64,000 nucleotides of DNA from Faecalibacterium sp. An122 (GCF_002160895.1 NZ_NFLL01000015.1:1-64000); one strand, 5' to 3'. Counted from the first letter of the stretch, positions 23,956-33,311 are shown. The notes: generated by a model from the sequence alone, not told the origin. Program-made: numbers and translations.

Positions 23956-24789
23956 ATGGGAAAGATTCTGTTCATTGACATCGACGGCACCCTGGTGGAT
24001 TACGAAAACCGCCTGCCCGCCTCGGCGGTGAAAGCCATCCGGATGGCCCGGGCGGCAGGGCACCGGGTGTACCTGTGCAGCGGCCGCAGCAAGGCCGAGA
24101 ACAAACAGGAAATCTGGGACATCGGCCTGGACGGCTACATTGGCGGCAACGGCAGCTATGTGGAGTCGGACGGGGAAGTGGTGATGCACCAGCTGGTCAC
24201 GCCGGGGCAGTGCCGGCGGATTGTAGACTGGCTCCACAGCCGGAAACTGGAATTCTACCTGGAGAGCAACAGCGGCCTGTACGGCAGCGAGAACTTCCGC
24301 CAGCGGGCGGTTCCGGTGATGAAAGAGTACTGCCGCCGCAAGGGCAAGGCGGACGCCGACCAGGCCAGCCCCGACACGGTGTTCCCAACCATGATCTATG
24401 GGGCCGACCTCTACCGGGACGACGTGAACAAGGTCAGCTATATCCTGGACAGCTATCAGGACTTTCTGGACGCCAGGGAGCAGTTCCCCGACCTGCAGAA
24501 CGGCACCTGGGGCGGGGCGGGGGAGACGGCCCTGTTCGGTGACCTGGGTGTGAAGGGCATCACCAAGGCCCGCGCCGTGGAGGTGCTGCTGAAATACCTG
24601 AACGCCCGGCAGGAAGACACCATCGCCTTTGGAGACGCGGCGGTGGATATCCCCATGTTTGAGGTCTGCGCCCAGAGCTGCTGCATGGGCAGCGGCGGGG
24701 ATGGAGCCAAGGCGGCGGCCGACTATGTGACCACCGCCGTGGAGGAGGACGGCCTGTACAACGCCTTTGTTCACTTCGGCCTGCTGTAA
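23956..24789 (+). CDS. HAD-superfamily Cof-type phosphatase
   Basis: A 277-residue HAD-IIB hydrolase of the Cof/YbjI kind that dephosphorylates small phosphorylated metabolites. Motif I is FIDIDGTLVD (catalytic Asp pair near residues 7-9), motif II is YLCSGRS, and motif III with IV is GITKARAVEV followed by AFGDAAVDIPMF, with the metal-binding aspartates. A cap domain lies between about 85 and 190. GAAGGAG precedes the ATG. The substrate cannot be told from sequence. It is a lone gene. Confidence 0.9.
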   Translation: MGKILFIDIDGTLVDYENRLPASAVKAIRMARAAGHRVYLCSGRSKAENKQEIWDIGLDGYIGGNGSYVESDGEVVMHQLVTPGQCRRIVDWLHSRKLEFYLESNSGLYGSENFRQRAVPVMKEYCRRKGKADADQASPDTVFPTMIYGADLYRDDVNKVSYILDSYQDFLDAREQFPDLQNGTWGGAGETALFGDLGVKGITKARAVEVLLKYLNARQEDTIAFGDAAVDIPMFEVCAQSCCMGSGGDGAKAAADYVTTAVEEDGLYNAFVHFGLL

Positions 24790-24821
24790 AAGCTCCCGCA
24801 TCCAACCCGATAAACACAAAA

Positions 24822-24860
24822 AGACGGCCGGGCTTCAAAAGCCCGGCCGTCTGCCGTTTT
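24822..24860. terminator. Bidirectional terminator between the HAD and decarboxylase genes
   Basis: AGACGGCCGGGC and GCCCGGCCGTCT pair; on the minus strand the tail is TTTTTGTGTTT, on the plus strand GCCGTTTT. Confidence 0.8.
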
Positions 24861-24875
24861 ATGGTAAGCTGGGGA

Positions 24876-26072
24876 TTACAGGCCGCGGCACATGTTGATG
24901 AGGATACCAGCGGCCACGGCGCTGCCGATAACGCCGGCCACATTGGGGCCCATGGCGTGCATCAGCAGGTAGTTGCGGGGGTTGAATTCCTGACCCACTT
25001 TCTGGGAGACACGGGCGGCCATGGGAACGGCGGAGACGCCGGCCGAGCCGATCAGAGGATTGATCTTGCCCTTGGTGACGAAGCACATGATCTTGCCCAG
25101 GATGACGCCGCCGGCGGTGCCGAAGGCGAAAGCAAAGACGCCCAGGAAGATGACCATGACGGTCCGCATGTTCAGGAAGGTCTCTGCGTTGGTGGTGCAG
25201 CCCACCGAGAAGCCCAGGAAAATGGTGATGATGTTCATCAGTTCATTGCCGGCGGTCTTGGTGATGCGCTCCACCACGCCGCACTCCTTCATCAGGTTGC
25301 CCATCATCAGGCAGCCGATCAGGATGGCGGCATCCGGCAGCAGCAGGCTGACCAGGATGGTGACAATGATGGGGAACAGGACCTTTTCGGTGTGGCTGAC
25401 CTTGCGGGGAGCCTCCATGATGATCTGGCGCTCTTTCTCAGTGGTGAGCAGCCGCATGATGGGGGGCTGAATGACCGGCACCAGAGCCATGTAGCAGTAG
25501 GCTGCCACGGCAACCGAGCCCAGCAGTTCCGGAGCCAGGATGGAGGTGGTCAGAATCGCGGTGGGGCCGTCGGCGCCGCCGATGATGCCGATGGAAGCGG
25601 CTTCCGCAGGGCTGAAGCCCAGGATGCGGGCGCCGATGTAAGCCACGAAAATACCCAGCTGTGCAGCCGCACCCAGCAGCAGGCTGGAGGGACGGGCGAT
25701 CAGCGGTTCAAAGTCGGTCATGGTGCCGATGCCCAGGAAGATCAGCGGCGGATAAATGCCCAGCTTGACGCCTAAGTACAAATAGTCCGCCAGACCGCCC
25801 GAGCTGCCCAGCATCTGCCAGTTGATATGGCCGGTCTCGTTGATGAAGATGTCCATATGGATGATGCCATCCAGCGGCAGGTTGGCCATCAGCATGCCGA
25901 AGCCGATCGGCAGCAGCAGAAGGGGTTCAAACTGATGCACGATGGCCAGATAGATCAGAATGCAGGCTACCAGCAGCATGACCGCATAGCGGTAGCCGCC
26001 CACCGCCGTGAAAATCTGTGCGTAGCCGGAATTGGCAAAAATTTCCTGAAGATTGTTGATAATTGCGCCCAT
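24876..26072 (-). CDS. Sodium-translocating decarboxylase, beta subunit (OadB type)
   Basis: The 398-residue integral membrane subunit that couples decarboxylation of a biotin-bound carboxylate (oxaloacetate, methylmalonyl-CoA or glutaconyl-CoA) to sodium export. About ten membrane segments are seen. Family motifs include PLLLLPIGFGMLMANLP, the functional IGIIGGADGPTAI region (which holds the key Asp of OadB) and the C-terminal NPLIGSAGVSAVP. It follows the gamma subunit gene by 27 bases. The alpha or carboxyltransferase and biotin-carrier genes are not in this window, so the decarboxylated substrate stays open. Confidence 0.9.
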   Translation of the reverse strand: MGAIINNLQEIFANSGYAQIFTAVGGYRYAVMLLVACILIYLAIVHQFEPLLLLPIGFGMLMANLPLDGIIHMDIFINETGHINWQMLGSSGGLADYLYLGVKLGIYPPLIFLGIGTMTDFEPLIARPSSLLLGAAAQLGIFVAYIGARILGFSPAEAASIGIIGGADGPTAILTTSILAPELLGSVAVAAYCYMALVPVIQPPIMRLLTTEKERQIIMEAPRKVSHTEKVLFPIIVTILVSLLLPDAAILIGCLMMGNLMKECGVVERITKTAGNELMNIITIFLGFSVGCTTNAETFLNMRTVMVIFLGVFAFAFGTAGGVILGKIMCFVTKGKINPLIGSAGVSAVPMAARVSQKVGQEFNPRNYLLMHAMGPNVAGVIGSAVAAGILINMCRGL

Positions 26073-26099
26073 TGTATCACGCTTCCTTCCCCGATGAAG

Positions 26100-26543
26100 T
26101 TACATAAAGGGCCGGGTGCTCTGTACCACACCGGCGTCGCCCCATGCGCCGCGGCGGGAACCGCCTGCCTGCGGCATACGGCGGATCTCACGGACCACAG
26201 CGTGGCCGCCTTCCATCGAGTAGATGGCGGCGGAGATCACAGCCACAACTTCGCCCGGGATGCCGGTCTCGACCACAGGGGCCGGGGCGGCCGGCGCAGA
26301 AACAGCGGCGCGCGCAGCAGGTGCAGCCGGCTTTTTCTGGGCGCTCTTGTTGAGTTCGTCCATTGCTTTGGCACGCTTTTTGGCGCTGTCCTTGTCGTTG
26401 AACGAGTCAAACAGCTTGCCTTCCAGCGTGATAATCAGGCACAGGGCGACCAGAAGTCCGAACACCAGCACCAGACTAGTGGACACCAGCGAGGCGTCGA
26501 ACAAGGTCAGGCCGCCGGCAGCCAGCGGTAAAAGATAATCCAT
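26100..26543 (-). CDS. Sodium-pump decarboxylase gamma/delta-type small subunit (OadG family)
   Basis: A 147-residue protein with one N-terminal membrane helix (LVSTSLVLVFGLLVALCLIITL, shortened: VFGLLVALCLII, about residues 22-45), a charged stretch, an Ala/Pro linker (PAAPAARAAVSAPAAPAPV) and a C-terminal domain beginning PGEVVAVISAAIYSMEGG, usual in clostridial OadG proteins. It anchors and assembles the carboxyltransferase onto the beta subunit. GAAGGAGGGCCCGTC precedes the ATG. It is the first gene of the two-gene unit. Confidence 0.85.
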   Translation of the reverse strand: MDYLLPLAAGGLTLFDASLVSTSLVLVFGLLVALCLIITLEGKLFDSFNDKDSAKKRAKAMDELNKSAQKKPAAPAARAAVSAPAAPAPVVETGIPGEVVAVISAAIYSMEGGHAVVREIRRMPQAGGSRRGAWGDAGVVQSTRPFM

Positions 26544-26814
26544 GACGGGCCCTCCTTCATTTGCAATTTCCCGGTGCAGACCGGGCAGAATACCTAAACC
26601 CGAATTGACACTATTATAACATGACGTCTAATTTTTTGCCAGTGAATTTGGAAAACTTTTTGTATTTTATTGCAATAATGGCCAAATTTTATGGAAATGC
26701 GGACCCTGCGTCCCCGCGGGTCGTCTGCCCTGCGGGAAGGGCTGTCCCGGGCATCGCCGGATAAGATCCACGCATAACCACCGCTTTTGCCCCGGTGCGG
26801 GCCGCCGGGCGCAG
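26544..26814 (-). promoter_or_regulatory. Promoter region of the decarboxylase unit
   Basis: On the minus strand TG-T-TATAAT (-10 at 26618-26613) is an extended -10. Upstream, the perfect 12-bp palindrome TTATTGCAATAA (26667-26678) in an AT-rich stretch is a possible operator. No gene is seen in this stretch; 26690-26814 shows nothing I can assign. Confidence 0.45.
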
Positions 26815-26850
26815 AAAGAGCCGGGCCCCTGCAGAGAGGCCCGGCCCAAA
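26815..26850 (-). terminator. Terminator after the M24 peptidase gene
   Basis: On the minus strand GGGCCGGGCC and GGGCCCGGC pair and are followed by TCTTTCTG. Confidence 0.55.
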
Positions 26851-26853
26851 GGG

Positions 26854-27945
26854 TTATTTCAGAATCCGTCCGTGCTTGTCCACGCGGTTGAGGATTTCGC
26901 AGCCATCCTCGGTCACCAGCACCAGGTCCTCCACCCGGACGCCGAACTTGCCCGGCAGGTACACCCCCGGCTCGATGGAGAAAATCATCCCCGGCTCGGC
27001 CAGAGCGGTGTTGGCACTGCTGACGTCTCCCTGCTCGTGGTCCCGCTGGCCGATGAAATGGCCCAGGCGGTGGGTGAAGTATTCGCCGTAGCCCGCCGCG
27101 GCAATGTGGTCCCGGGCAGCCTTGTCCAGCTCACAGAGGGGGACGCCGGGGCGGACCAGTGCCTCGGCCCGCTCGTTGGCCTCCCGCACCAGATCGTGGA
27201 CGGCCCGGGCCTCCTCGCTGGCCTCCTGCCAGAAGAAGGTGCGGGTCATGTCGGAACAGTAGCGGTCCTTGCGGCAGCCCATGTCGATGACGATGGAGTC
27301 GCCGGGAGCCAGCGGGGTGTCGTCCGGCTCGTGATGCGGGTCGGCCCCGTGGGCGCCAAAGGAGACAATGGTGGGGAAGGAGGGGCTGCTGCAGCCCAGG
27401 GCGGTGTACCGGCTCTCAATGAACCGGGCGGCCTCCCGCTCGGTGACTCCCTCGCGGAAGAAGCCGGCCACTTCCTCCATGACCTGGTCGTTGATCCGGG
27501 AAGCGGCCCGCATCAGTTCCTGTTCGGCCTCGTCCTTGCAGGCGCGGCAGTGATCCACGCAGTCGGAGGCCAGGACGGGCCGGGCGCCGGGCAGCCGCTC
27601 CATCAGGGGCAGCAGGAAGCGGGCGGTCCAGGTCTTGTCGATGCCCACCGGTGCGGCGGGGTCCAGCCGGGCGGCCAGAAGGCCCACGGCGTCGTCGGTG
27701 TCGGTGAACCACACCTGCTCCCAGGGAGCGGCGGGGGCGGGGAACAGCCGGTTCAGGAAAAAGCAGTGACGGCCGTCCTGCCGCACGCAAAAGACCTGCA
27801 TCCGCTCGATGGGGTCGTTGTCGTAGCCGGTCAGATACCAGACGCTGTCCGGGTCGGTGACCAGAAGCTGGGTCAGGCCCATGGCGGTCATCCGCTGGAT
27901 GACCCGCTCCAGGCGGGCCTGGTAAAGCTGTGTCGATTCGTCCAT
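26854..27945 (-). CDS. M24-family aminopeptidase (Xaa-Pro type)
   Basis: A 363-residue dinuclear metallopeptidase, likely removing residues before proline. The N-terminal creatinase-like domain spans about 1-125. The C-terminal pita-bread domain carries all five metal ligands: the aspartates in VIDMGCRKDRYCSDMT, the histidine in HRLGHFIG, and glutamates in SIEPGVY and RVEDLVL. Length fits PepQ/PepP-like enzymes of Firmicutes. GAAGGAG lies before the ATG. It is downstream of a YesL gene read in the same direction. Confidence 0.9.
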   Translation of the reverse strand: MDESTQLYQARLERVIQRMTAMGLTQLLVTDPDSVWYLTGYDNDPIERMQVFCVRQDGRHCFFLNRLFPAPAAPWEQVWFTDTDDAVGLLAARLDPAAPVGIDKTWTARFLLPLMERLPGARPVLASDCVDHCRACKDEAEQELMRAASRINDQVMEEVAGFFREGVTEREAARFIESRYTALGCSSPSFPTIVSFGAHGADPHHEPDDTPLAPGDSIVIDMGCRKDRYCSDMTRTFFWQEASEEARAVHDLVREANERAEALVRPGVPLCELDKAARDHIAAAGYGEYFTHRLGHFIGQRDHEQGDVSSANTALAEPGMIFSIEPGVYLPGKFGVRVEDLVLVTEDGCEILNRVDKHGRILK

Positions 27946-27990
27946 AGGGAAAGACTCCTTCCTATTTATAAAAGATACGGGGGGAGGGGA

Positions 27991-28668
27991 TTACACTTCC
28001 TCCTCCTGGGTTTCAGACTCCTCCTCGTCCGGGCAGACGGGTTCGTCGGGGGTGTCGTCGGGCTGGTAGCGGCGGAATACCGGCTCCAGCAGCAGGGTGA
28101 ACAGCCAGGCCGCCGCCCCCGGCAGGATGACGATGGGGATCAGCAGCACCCGCACCAGCAGGGCCGAAATCCCCACAATGGCCACCAGACCGATGGTGCG
28201 GGGCAGACAGCCCAACGTCAGCCGCAGGGCGGTGAGCATCAGGTCCACCGGCCGGAACGCAAACCGGGACAGCAGGGGAAACATCCAGCAGGCGGCCCCC
28301 ACCGGCAGAATCATCACCACCAGGCAGAAGATCAGGGCGGCCCAGGCGGCGGAGGTCCCCGCAGAAGCCGCAGCGGCGGTCATCTGCAGGGCGTACACCA
28401 GCATCAGCAGCACAGCGCCCCACACCACCGTCACCAGACTGGCGGGAAGCAGCTCCCGGCGGAACGTCTGCACAAACCGCTTCCAGGGCATGGGCTCGGG
28501 GCCGCGCAGACAGTGGGCCGCGGCGTCGTAGAGGGCGGTGGTGGCGGCGCCCGCCGTCACCAGCGGCAGGGAACACAGAAGCCACAGCAGGCTCAGGATC
28601 AAGAGGTCGGCCAGATGGTCCAGCGTCTGCCAGAACTTGTTTTCCGGGTTGAATATGCTGCCAAACAT
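27991..28668 (-). CDS. YesL-family (DUF624) membrane protein
   Basis: A 225-residue membrane protein with five or six hydrophobic segments, beginning with NPENKFWQTLDHLADLLILS, a typical DUF624 start, followed by LWLLCSLPLVTAGAATTALY. The C-terminal tail is acidic (ESETQEEEV). YesL proteins are found beside carbohydrate ABC transporters and their regulators, which fits the nan locus across the divergent promoter; their function is not known. GAAAGGAG precedes the ATG. Confidence 0.87.
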   Translation of the reverse strand: MFGSIFNPENKFWQTLDHLADLLILSLLWLLCSLPLVTAGAATTALYDAAAHCLRGPEPMPWKRFVQTFRRELLPASLVTVVWGAVLLMLVYALQMTAAAASAGTSAAWAALIFCLVVMILPVGAACWMFPLLSRFAFRPVDLMLTALRLTLGCLPRTIGLVAIVGISALLVRVLLIPIVILPGAAAWLFTLLLEPVFRRYQPDDTPDEPVCPDEEESETQEEEV

Positions 28669-28820
28669 CGCACAGGGCTCCTTTCACACGGGTCGGACAG
28701 GCGGCGTCTGCCCTTACAGGGCAGGCCCGCCTCGGCTGATGTTATCATAGCACATTCGGGAGCGGTTGTCATCTGCCCCCGCAGCCCGCCGGGGGCCTTT
28801 TTTGGAAGCAGCAGAGGGAT

Positions 28821-28859
28821 TTTTCAAAGATTGAAAATTTTTTTCATACATGATACTAT
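28821..28859 (+). promoter_or_regulatory. Promoter and RpiR operator of the nan regulator
   Basis: TTGAAA (28831-28836), 17-bp spacer, TACTAT (28854-28859). The 15-bp palindrome TGAAAATTTTTTTCA (28832-28846) overlaps the -35, and TTTTCAA-AGA-TTGAAAA (28821-28837) adds another dyad. The same TGAAA-N5-TTTCA pattern is found before the nan operon and the PTS operon. It implies autoregulation. Confidence 0.65.
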
Positions 28860-28906
28860 ACACTCAGAACCCGATATTTTTAACGCGATGATAGGAGGAA
28901 ACCACT

Positions 28907-29767
28907 ATGCCTGCCAATCTGCGAAACGTGATGGAACGGATCAGTGCAGAATATTACCAGTTGACCGCGTCGGAGCGCAAGGTGGCGGATTATGTCAACG
29001 ACCACCAGCAGGAGGCGCAGAATTTGTCCATTTCCGAGCTGGCGGAGGCCTGCGGGGTGGCGGAGGCCACCATCACCCGCTTTTGCCGCAAGCTGGACTA
29101 TAAGGGATACAATGCCTTCAAGCTGGCACTGGCCAATGTTGTGGGCAGCCGCCGGGGGATGCCCTTCCTCAGCGGAGAAGTGACCCCCGAGGACGACATT
29201 CAGGAAATGTGCCATAAGCTGTACGGCGCCGAGGTGGAGGCCATCTCCCAGACCCTGACCCTCATCCGGCCCGACAACATCCGCCGGGCGGCGGATCTGC
29301 TGACCCGGGCCGACAAGGTGTTCTGCATGGGCCAGGGCGGCTCCATGATTATGGCGGAGGAGGCGGCCCACATTTTTTCGACGGCAGGCAAAAGTTTTTT
29401 TGCCATGAGTGATTCCCACACCCAGATTGTCTACACCGCCACCCTCACCGAACAGGACGCCATCCTCTTTTTCTCCTACTCCGGCGCCACCCGGGAGGCG
29501 GTGGAACTGCTGGAGCTGGCCCACCGGCGGAAGGTGCCGGTGGTGCTGGTGACCCATTTCCCCAAGTCGCCGGCCTGCGCCTATGCCGATGTGGTGCTGC
29601 AGTGCGGCGCCAACGAGGGCCCGCTGCAGCTGGGATCGGTGCCGGCCCGTATGGCCCAGCTGTTCCTGATTGATGCCCTGTTCACCGAGGTCTGCCGCCG
29701 CCAGGAAGACACGGTGGAGGACGTCCGCAGCAACCTGGCCGACCTGCTGGCGGCCAAGCACCTCTGA
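28907..29767 (+). CDS. MurR/RpiR-family regulator of the sialic acid locus
   Basis: A 286-residue regulator. The N-terminal RpiR helix-turn-helix holds SISELAEACGVAEATITRFC then RKLDYKGYNAFK (residues about 38-70). The C-terminal SIS sugar-isomerase fold spans about 120-265, with GQGGSMIMAEEA and FSYSGATREAVEL (SGxTxE) for binding a phosphosugar. By analogy with NanR regulators of Firmicutes the effector would be ManNAc-6-P or a related intermediate. Its own promoter and the nan promoter both carry the same palindrome. GGAGGAAACC precedes the ATG. Confidence 0.9.
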   Translation: MPANLRNVMERISAEYYQLTASERKVADYVNDHQQEAQNLSISELAEACGVAEATITRFCRKLDYKGYNAFKLALANVVGSRRGMPFLSGEVTPEDDIQEMCHKLYGAEVEAISQTLTLIRPDNIRRAADLLTRADKVFCMGQGGSMIMAEEAAHIFSTAGKSFFAMSDSHTQIVYTATLTEQDAILFFSYSGATREAVELLELAHRRKVPVVLVTHFPKSPACAYADVVLQCGANEGPLQLGSVPARMAQLFLIDALFTEVCRRQEDTVEDVRSNLADLLAAKHL

Positions 29768-29818
29768 AAGGAAAGCAAAAGCCTTGTTTGAAAATCATAA
29801 ATCACAGAAAAATCTGTC

Positions 29819-29881
29819 TGAAAAAAATTTTCAAAAAAATACACAAAATGTATTGACTTTTATTTGTCTTCTTTGTAAAAT
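29819..29881 (+). promoter_or_regulatory. Promoter and RpiR operator of the nan operon
   Basis: TTGACT (29853-29858), 17-bp spacer, TAAAAT (29876-29881). TGAAAAAAATTTTCA (29819-29833) lies 20 bp upstream of the -35. The leader to 29963 contains a short hairpin (CCGGTAGGGCAACCGG). Confidence 0.7.
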
Positions 29882-29963
29882 GGACTCAAGAGAACCGGAG
29901 GCGCACACTGGCCGACCGGTAGGGCAACCGGCTTGATAACCGGCACGACAAAAGGAGAACACT

Positions 29964-31316
29964 ATGAAGAAGAGAGCAATTTCACGTCGGGACTTTCTGA
30001 AGGTCACGGGTGCCGTTGGCGCAGCCGGCCTGCTTGCTGCCTGCGGCGGTTCGGATTCCAGCAGCACCGCTGCTTCCACCGCCAGCTCGACCGCTGCTTC
30101 CACCGCTTCCGGCGATGGCGTGTCGATTTCGCTGTGGACCTACCCCATCGGTTCCTGGGGCGGCACCGAGTCCAAGCTGGACGACATCATCGCAGCCTTC
30201 AACAAAGTCCATCCTGAGATCACCGTCACCTACGAGACTCTGGACTACCAGAACGGCGATAATCTGGTCACCTCGGCCATCACCGCCAAGGAGACCCCCG
30301 ATATCATCATGGAAGGCCCCGAGCGTCTGGTTTCCAACTGGGGCGCCAACAACCTGATGGTGGATCTGAGCGACCTGTGGGCCGACACCGAGGACGACAT
30401 CGCCGCAGTCAGCGATTCCGTGGTCAGCGCCTGCCAGCTGAACGGTGCTTACTATGAGTACCCCCTGTGCATGACCACCCACTGCATGGCCATCAACTAC
30501 GAGGTCTTTGAGAAGGCCGGCGCTCTCCAGTATCTGGACGAGGAGACCCGCACCTGGACCACCGACGATTTCGTCAAGGCCATGGAGACCATCCGTGATT
30601 CCGGCCTGGCCGCTGTGCCCGGCATCATCTACTGCGGCGGCCAGGGCGGCGACCAGGGCACCCGCGCACTGGTGAACAACCTCTACTCCGGTACATACAC
30701 CAACGCCGACCACACCGAGTACACCGCCAACAGCCCCGAGAACGTCAAGGCTCTCGAGCTGCTCAAGAGCATGGTGGACAACCGCAGCCTGAACGCCAAC
30801 GCCGGCTTCCAGGCATCGGATGAGCTGCAGCAGTTCGCCAACGGCACCGCCGCCGTCACCTTCTGCTGGAACGCCTCCAACAAGGCACAGTATGCCTCTC
30901 AGGTCACCTTCACTCCGTACGCCATGGCATTCCCCTCCGATGACGGTGTGCCCGAGCTGTGCGGCGGTATCTGGGGCTTCGGCATCTTCAACAGCGGCGA
31001 CGACGCCCGCATCGAGGCCGCCAAGACCTTCATCCAGTTCGTCTGTGACGACGCCAGCCAGGCTGCTGAGAGCGTCCGCCTGACCGGTTTCTTCCCGGTC
31101 CGCGAGTCTCTGGGCGATGTCTATGAGGGCACCGACCAGGCTGAGCAGATGGGCGAGTTCGCATCTCTGATGCCGTACCTGGGCGACTACTACAACGTGG
31201 CTCCCAACTGGACGGCTCAGCGCCAGAACTGGTTCAACATGCTGCAGGAGATCATGGTCAATGGCACTCCCGCACAGGAAGCCGCTGACGCCTTCGTCGC
31301 AGCAAGCAATCCGTAA
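29964..31316 (+). CDS. ABC transporter substrate-binding lipoprotein, sialic acid locus
   Basis: A 450-residue family-1 sugar-binding protein for the importer encoded next. The signal peptide has a twin-arginine-like SRRDFLKVTG followed by a lipobox LLAAC, so it is exported and lipid-anchored. A Ser/Thr/Ala linker (residues about 28-50) precedes the two-lobe binding fold. Position ahead of nanA, nanE and nanK indicates sialic acid or a derivative such as 2,7-anhydro-Neu5Ac as ligand; no sialidase or NanOx-type oxidoreductase is here to settle which. A terminator after the gene should raise its level above the permeases. Confidence 0.88.
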   Translation: MKKRAISRRDFLKVTGAVGAAGLLAACGGSDSSSTAASTASSTAASTASGDGVSISLWTYPIGSWGGTESKLDDIIAAFNKVHPEITVTYETLDYQNGDNLVTSAITAKETPDIIMEGPERLVSNWGANNLMVDLSDLWADTEDDIAAVSDSVVSACQLNGAYYEYPLCMTTHCMAINYEVFEKAGALQYLDEETRTWTTDDFVKAMETIRDSGLAAVPGIIYCGGQGGDQGTRALVNNLYSGTYTNADHTEYTANSPENVKALELLKSMVDNRSLNANAGFQASDELQQFANGTAAVTFCWNASNKAQYASQVTFTPYAMAFPSDDGVPELCGGIWGFGIFNSGDDARIEAAKTFIQFVCDDASQAAESVRLTGFFPVRESLGDVYEGTDQAEQMGEFASLMPYLGDYYNVAPNWTAQRQNWFNMLQEIMVNGTPAQEAADAFVAASNP

Positions 31317-31393
31317 AGGACATCTCCGGCCTTGTACAGAGCCCGCCCCCGGCGCGCCGCTGACAGCCGGATGATCCTGACAGGAACAAACGG

Positions 31394-31433
31394 CGCGCCT
31401 GCCGCCTGGTCACCACAGGGGCAGGCGCGTTTT
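31394..31433 (+). terminator. Intra-operon terminator between binding protein and permease
   Basis: CGCGCCTGCC and GGCAGGCGCG pair, followed by TTTTATG. The short U run suggests partial termination, the usual way to express a binding protein in excess. Confidence 0.7.
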
Positions 31434-31480
31434 ATGTGAATCGCCGTCTCTTATGCAAACTGTGAAAGGAGGGAATCAAC

Positions 31481-32407
31481 GTGGCTCAGACTTCCGTTAA
31501 GGAACAAAAAGCAAATGGTTCCAAGGGACGTCCCGCCAGCCGCGTGCTGGCCCGGCGGGAGACAATTTCCGCCTATCTGTTCATGCTTCCCAGTCTGATC
31601 TTCTTTGTGGGATTCGTGCTGGTGCCGATGGGAATGTGCCTGGTCTACAGCTTTTTGGACATGGGCATCGACACCTCGGCCGCAACCTTCGCCGGCTTGA
31701 GCAACTATATCGAAATGTTCCAGGATAAGACCTTCATCCGTTCGCTCTGGAACACCGTCCTGATCGTGGTGGTGTCGGTCCCCCTGGTCACCGCCTTCTC
31801 TCTGTGGGTTGGCTCTGCCATCTATCCCATGCGCTCCAAGATGCGCTCCTTCTTCCGCTGCGTGTTCTACCTGCCGGTGGTTACCGGCTCGGTGGCCGTC
31901 ACCGTGGTGTGGAAGTGGATGTTCAACCCCTACAACGGCCTGCTGAACCAGATTTTCGATACCGTCGGCTTTGACTGGCTGGGCGATACCCGCACCGCCA
32001 TCTGGTGTATCATTATGATCCTCTTCACCACCTCCATCGGCCAGCCCATCGTCCTGTACGTGGCGGCCCTGGGCAACGTGGACCGCTCCCTGGAAGAGGC
32101 CGCCGCCATCGACGGCGCCACCCGGCTGCAGATTTTCTGGAAGATCAAATGGGCCCAGATCATGCCCACCACCCTGTACGTGCTGGTCATCACCACCATC
32201 AACAGCTTCCAGTGCTTCGCACTGATCCAGCTGCTGACCCGCGGCGGCCCTCTGGGCAGCACCAGCACCCTGATGTACTACATCTTCGATATGGCGTACA
32301 ACTATCAGCGGTTCGGCTATGCCAACGCCATGGGCGTCGTGCTGGCCATCTTCATCGCCATCTTCTCCGCGATCCAGTTCAAGGTCGCGCAGACGGACAA
32401 CGGTTAA
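31481..32407 (+). CDS. ABC sugar transporter permease 1 (MalF-like), sialic acid locus
   Basis: A 308-residue permease with six membrane segments after a 30-residue cytoplasmic start. The coupling loop EEAAAIDGATRLQIFWKIKW, near residue 210, carries the EAA-type motif that contacts the ATPase. It begins with GTG after AAAGGAGGG. No ATPase is encoded in the locus, so a shared MsmK-type ATPase elsewhere probably drives it, as is common for family-1 sugar importers. Confidence 0.92.
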   Translation: MAQTSVKEQKANGSKGRPASRVLARRETISAYLFMLPSLIFFVGFVLVPMGMCLVYSFLDMGIDTSAATFAGLSNYIEMFQDKTFIRSLWNTVLIVVVSVPLVTAFSLWVGSAIYPMRSKMRSFFRCVFYLPVVTGSVAVTVVWKWMFNPYNGLLNQIFDTVGFDWLGDTRTAIWCIIMILFTTSIGQPIVLYVAALGNVDRSLEEAAAIDGATRLQIFWKIKWAQIMPTTLYVLVITTINSFQCFALIQLLTRGGPLGSTSTLMYYIFDMAYNYQRFGYANAMGVVLAIFIAIFSAIQFKVAQTDNG

Positions 32408-32422
32408 AAGGGAGGTATTGGG

Positions 32423-33271
32423 ATGTCCAAGAAGACAAAATCAAGCCTGGACGGCCAGTCCCGCGGTTATAAGATTTTTGTAATCATCGTGCTGGCGCTC
32501 CTGGCGGTATTCTTCATCTTCCCCCTGTACTGGATTTTGACCGGTTCGCTGAAGGATGCCATCACCATCAACGCCCAGAAACCCCAGTGGTTCCCCCTGA
32601 ATCCCACCCTGGACAACTATGTGCGGCTGTTCAAGCAGCCCGCCATCCAGTGGCTGCTCAACACCATCATCATCGCGGTGGCCGCCATGGCGCTCACCTG
32701 CATCACGGCAGCGCTGGCCGGCTACGCTCTGGCCAAAAAGCGCTTCTATGGTCAGACCGTGCTGTTCAGCCTGCTGGTCTGCGCCATGGCTCTGCCCAAA
32801 CAGGTTATCGTCATCCCCCTGCTGCAGGAGATGAGTGCCCTGGGTCTGAACAACAACCTGCTGGCAGTTATCCTGCCCACCGTTGGCTGGCCCTTCGGCA
32901 TCTTCCTGATGAAGCAGTTCTCGGAGACCATACCCACCGAAATGCTGGAGGCTGCCCGTATCGACGGCGCCAGCGAGGTGCGCACCTTTGTCTCTATCGT
33001 GTTCCCGATGGTCAAACCCGGCGTAGGCGCCCTGGCCATCTTCACCTTCGTCAACACCTGGAACGACTACTTCCTGCAGTTGATCATGCTGCAGCGCCGT
33101 GAGGTTCTGACCATTTCCACCGGTATCGCCCGTCTGCAGGGCGAAGTCTCCTCGGACTTCGGCCTCATCATGGCCGGCGCTGCCCTGGCCGCAGTGCCCA
33201 TCGTGGCAGTCTTCCTCATGTTCCAGAAGTACTTCACCCAGGGTATTACCATGGGCGCTGTCAAGGGCTGA
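32423..33271 (+). CDS. ABC sugar transporter permease 2 (MalG-like), sialic acid locus
   Basis: A 282-residue second permease with six hydrophobic segments and the loop MLEAARIDGASEVRTFVSIV near residue 190, the EAA motif. It starts 15 bases after permease 1 with AAGGGAGG, and the two would form the heterodimeric channel. Typical MalG-family features include the LYWILTGSLK start and the WNDYFLQLIML segment. Confidence 0.92.
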   Translation: MSKKTKSSLDGQSRGYKIFVIIVLALLAVFFIFPLYWILTGSLKDAITINAQKPQWFPLNPTLDNYVRLFKQPAIQWLLNTIIIAVAAMALTCITAALAGYALAKKRFYGQTVLFSLLVCAMALPKQVIVIPLLQEMSALGLNNNLLAVILPTVGWPFGIFLMKQFSETIPTEMLEAARIDGASEVRTFVSIVFPMVKPGVGALAIFTFVNTWNDYFLQLIMLQRREVLTISTGIARLQGEVSSDFGLIMAGAALAAVPIVAVFLMFQKYFTQGITMGAVKG

Positions 33272-33311
33272 GCCCGACGGCTTCCCACTACGAGATTGGA
33301 GTGTTTTCATC

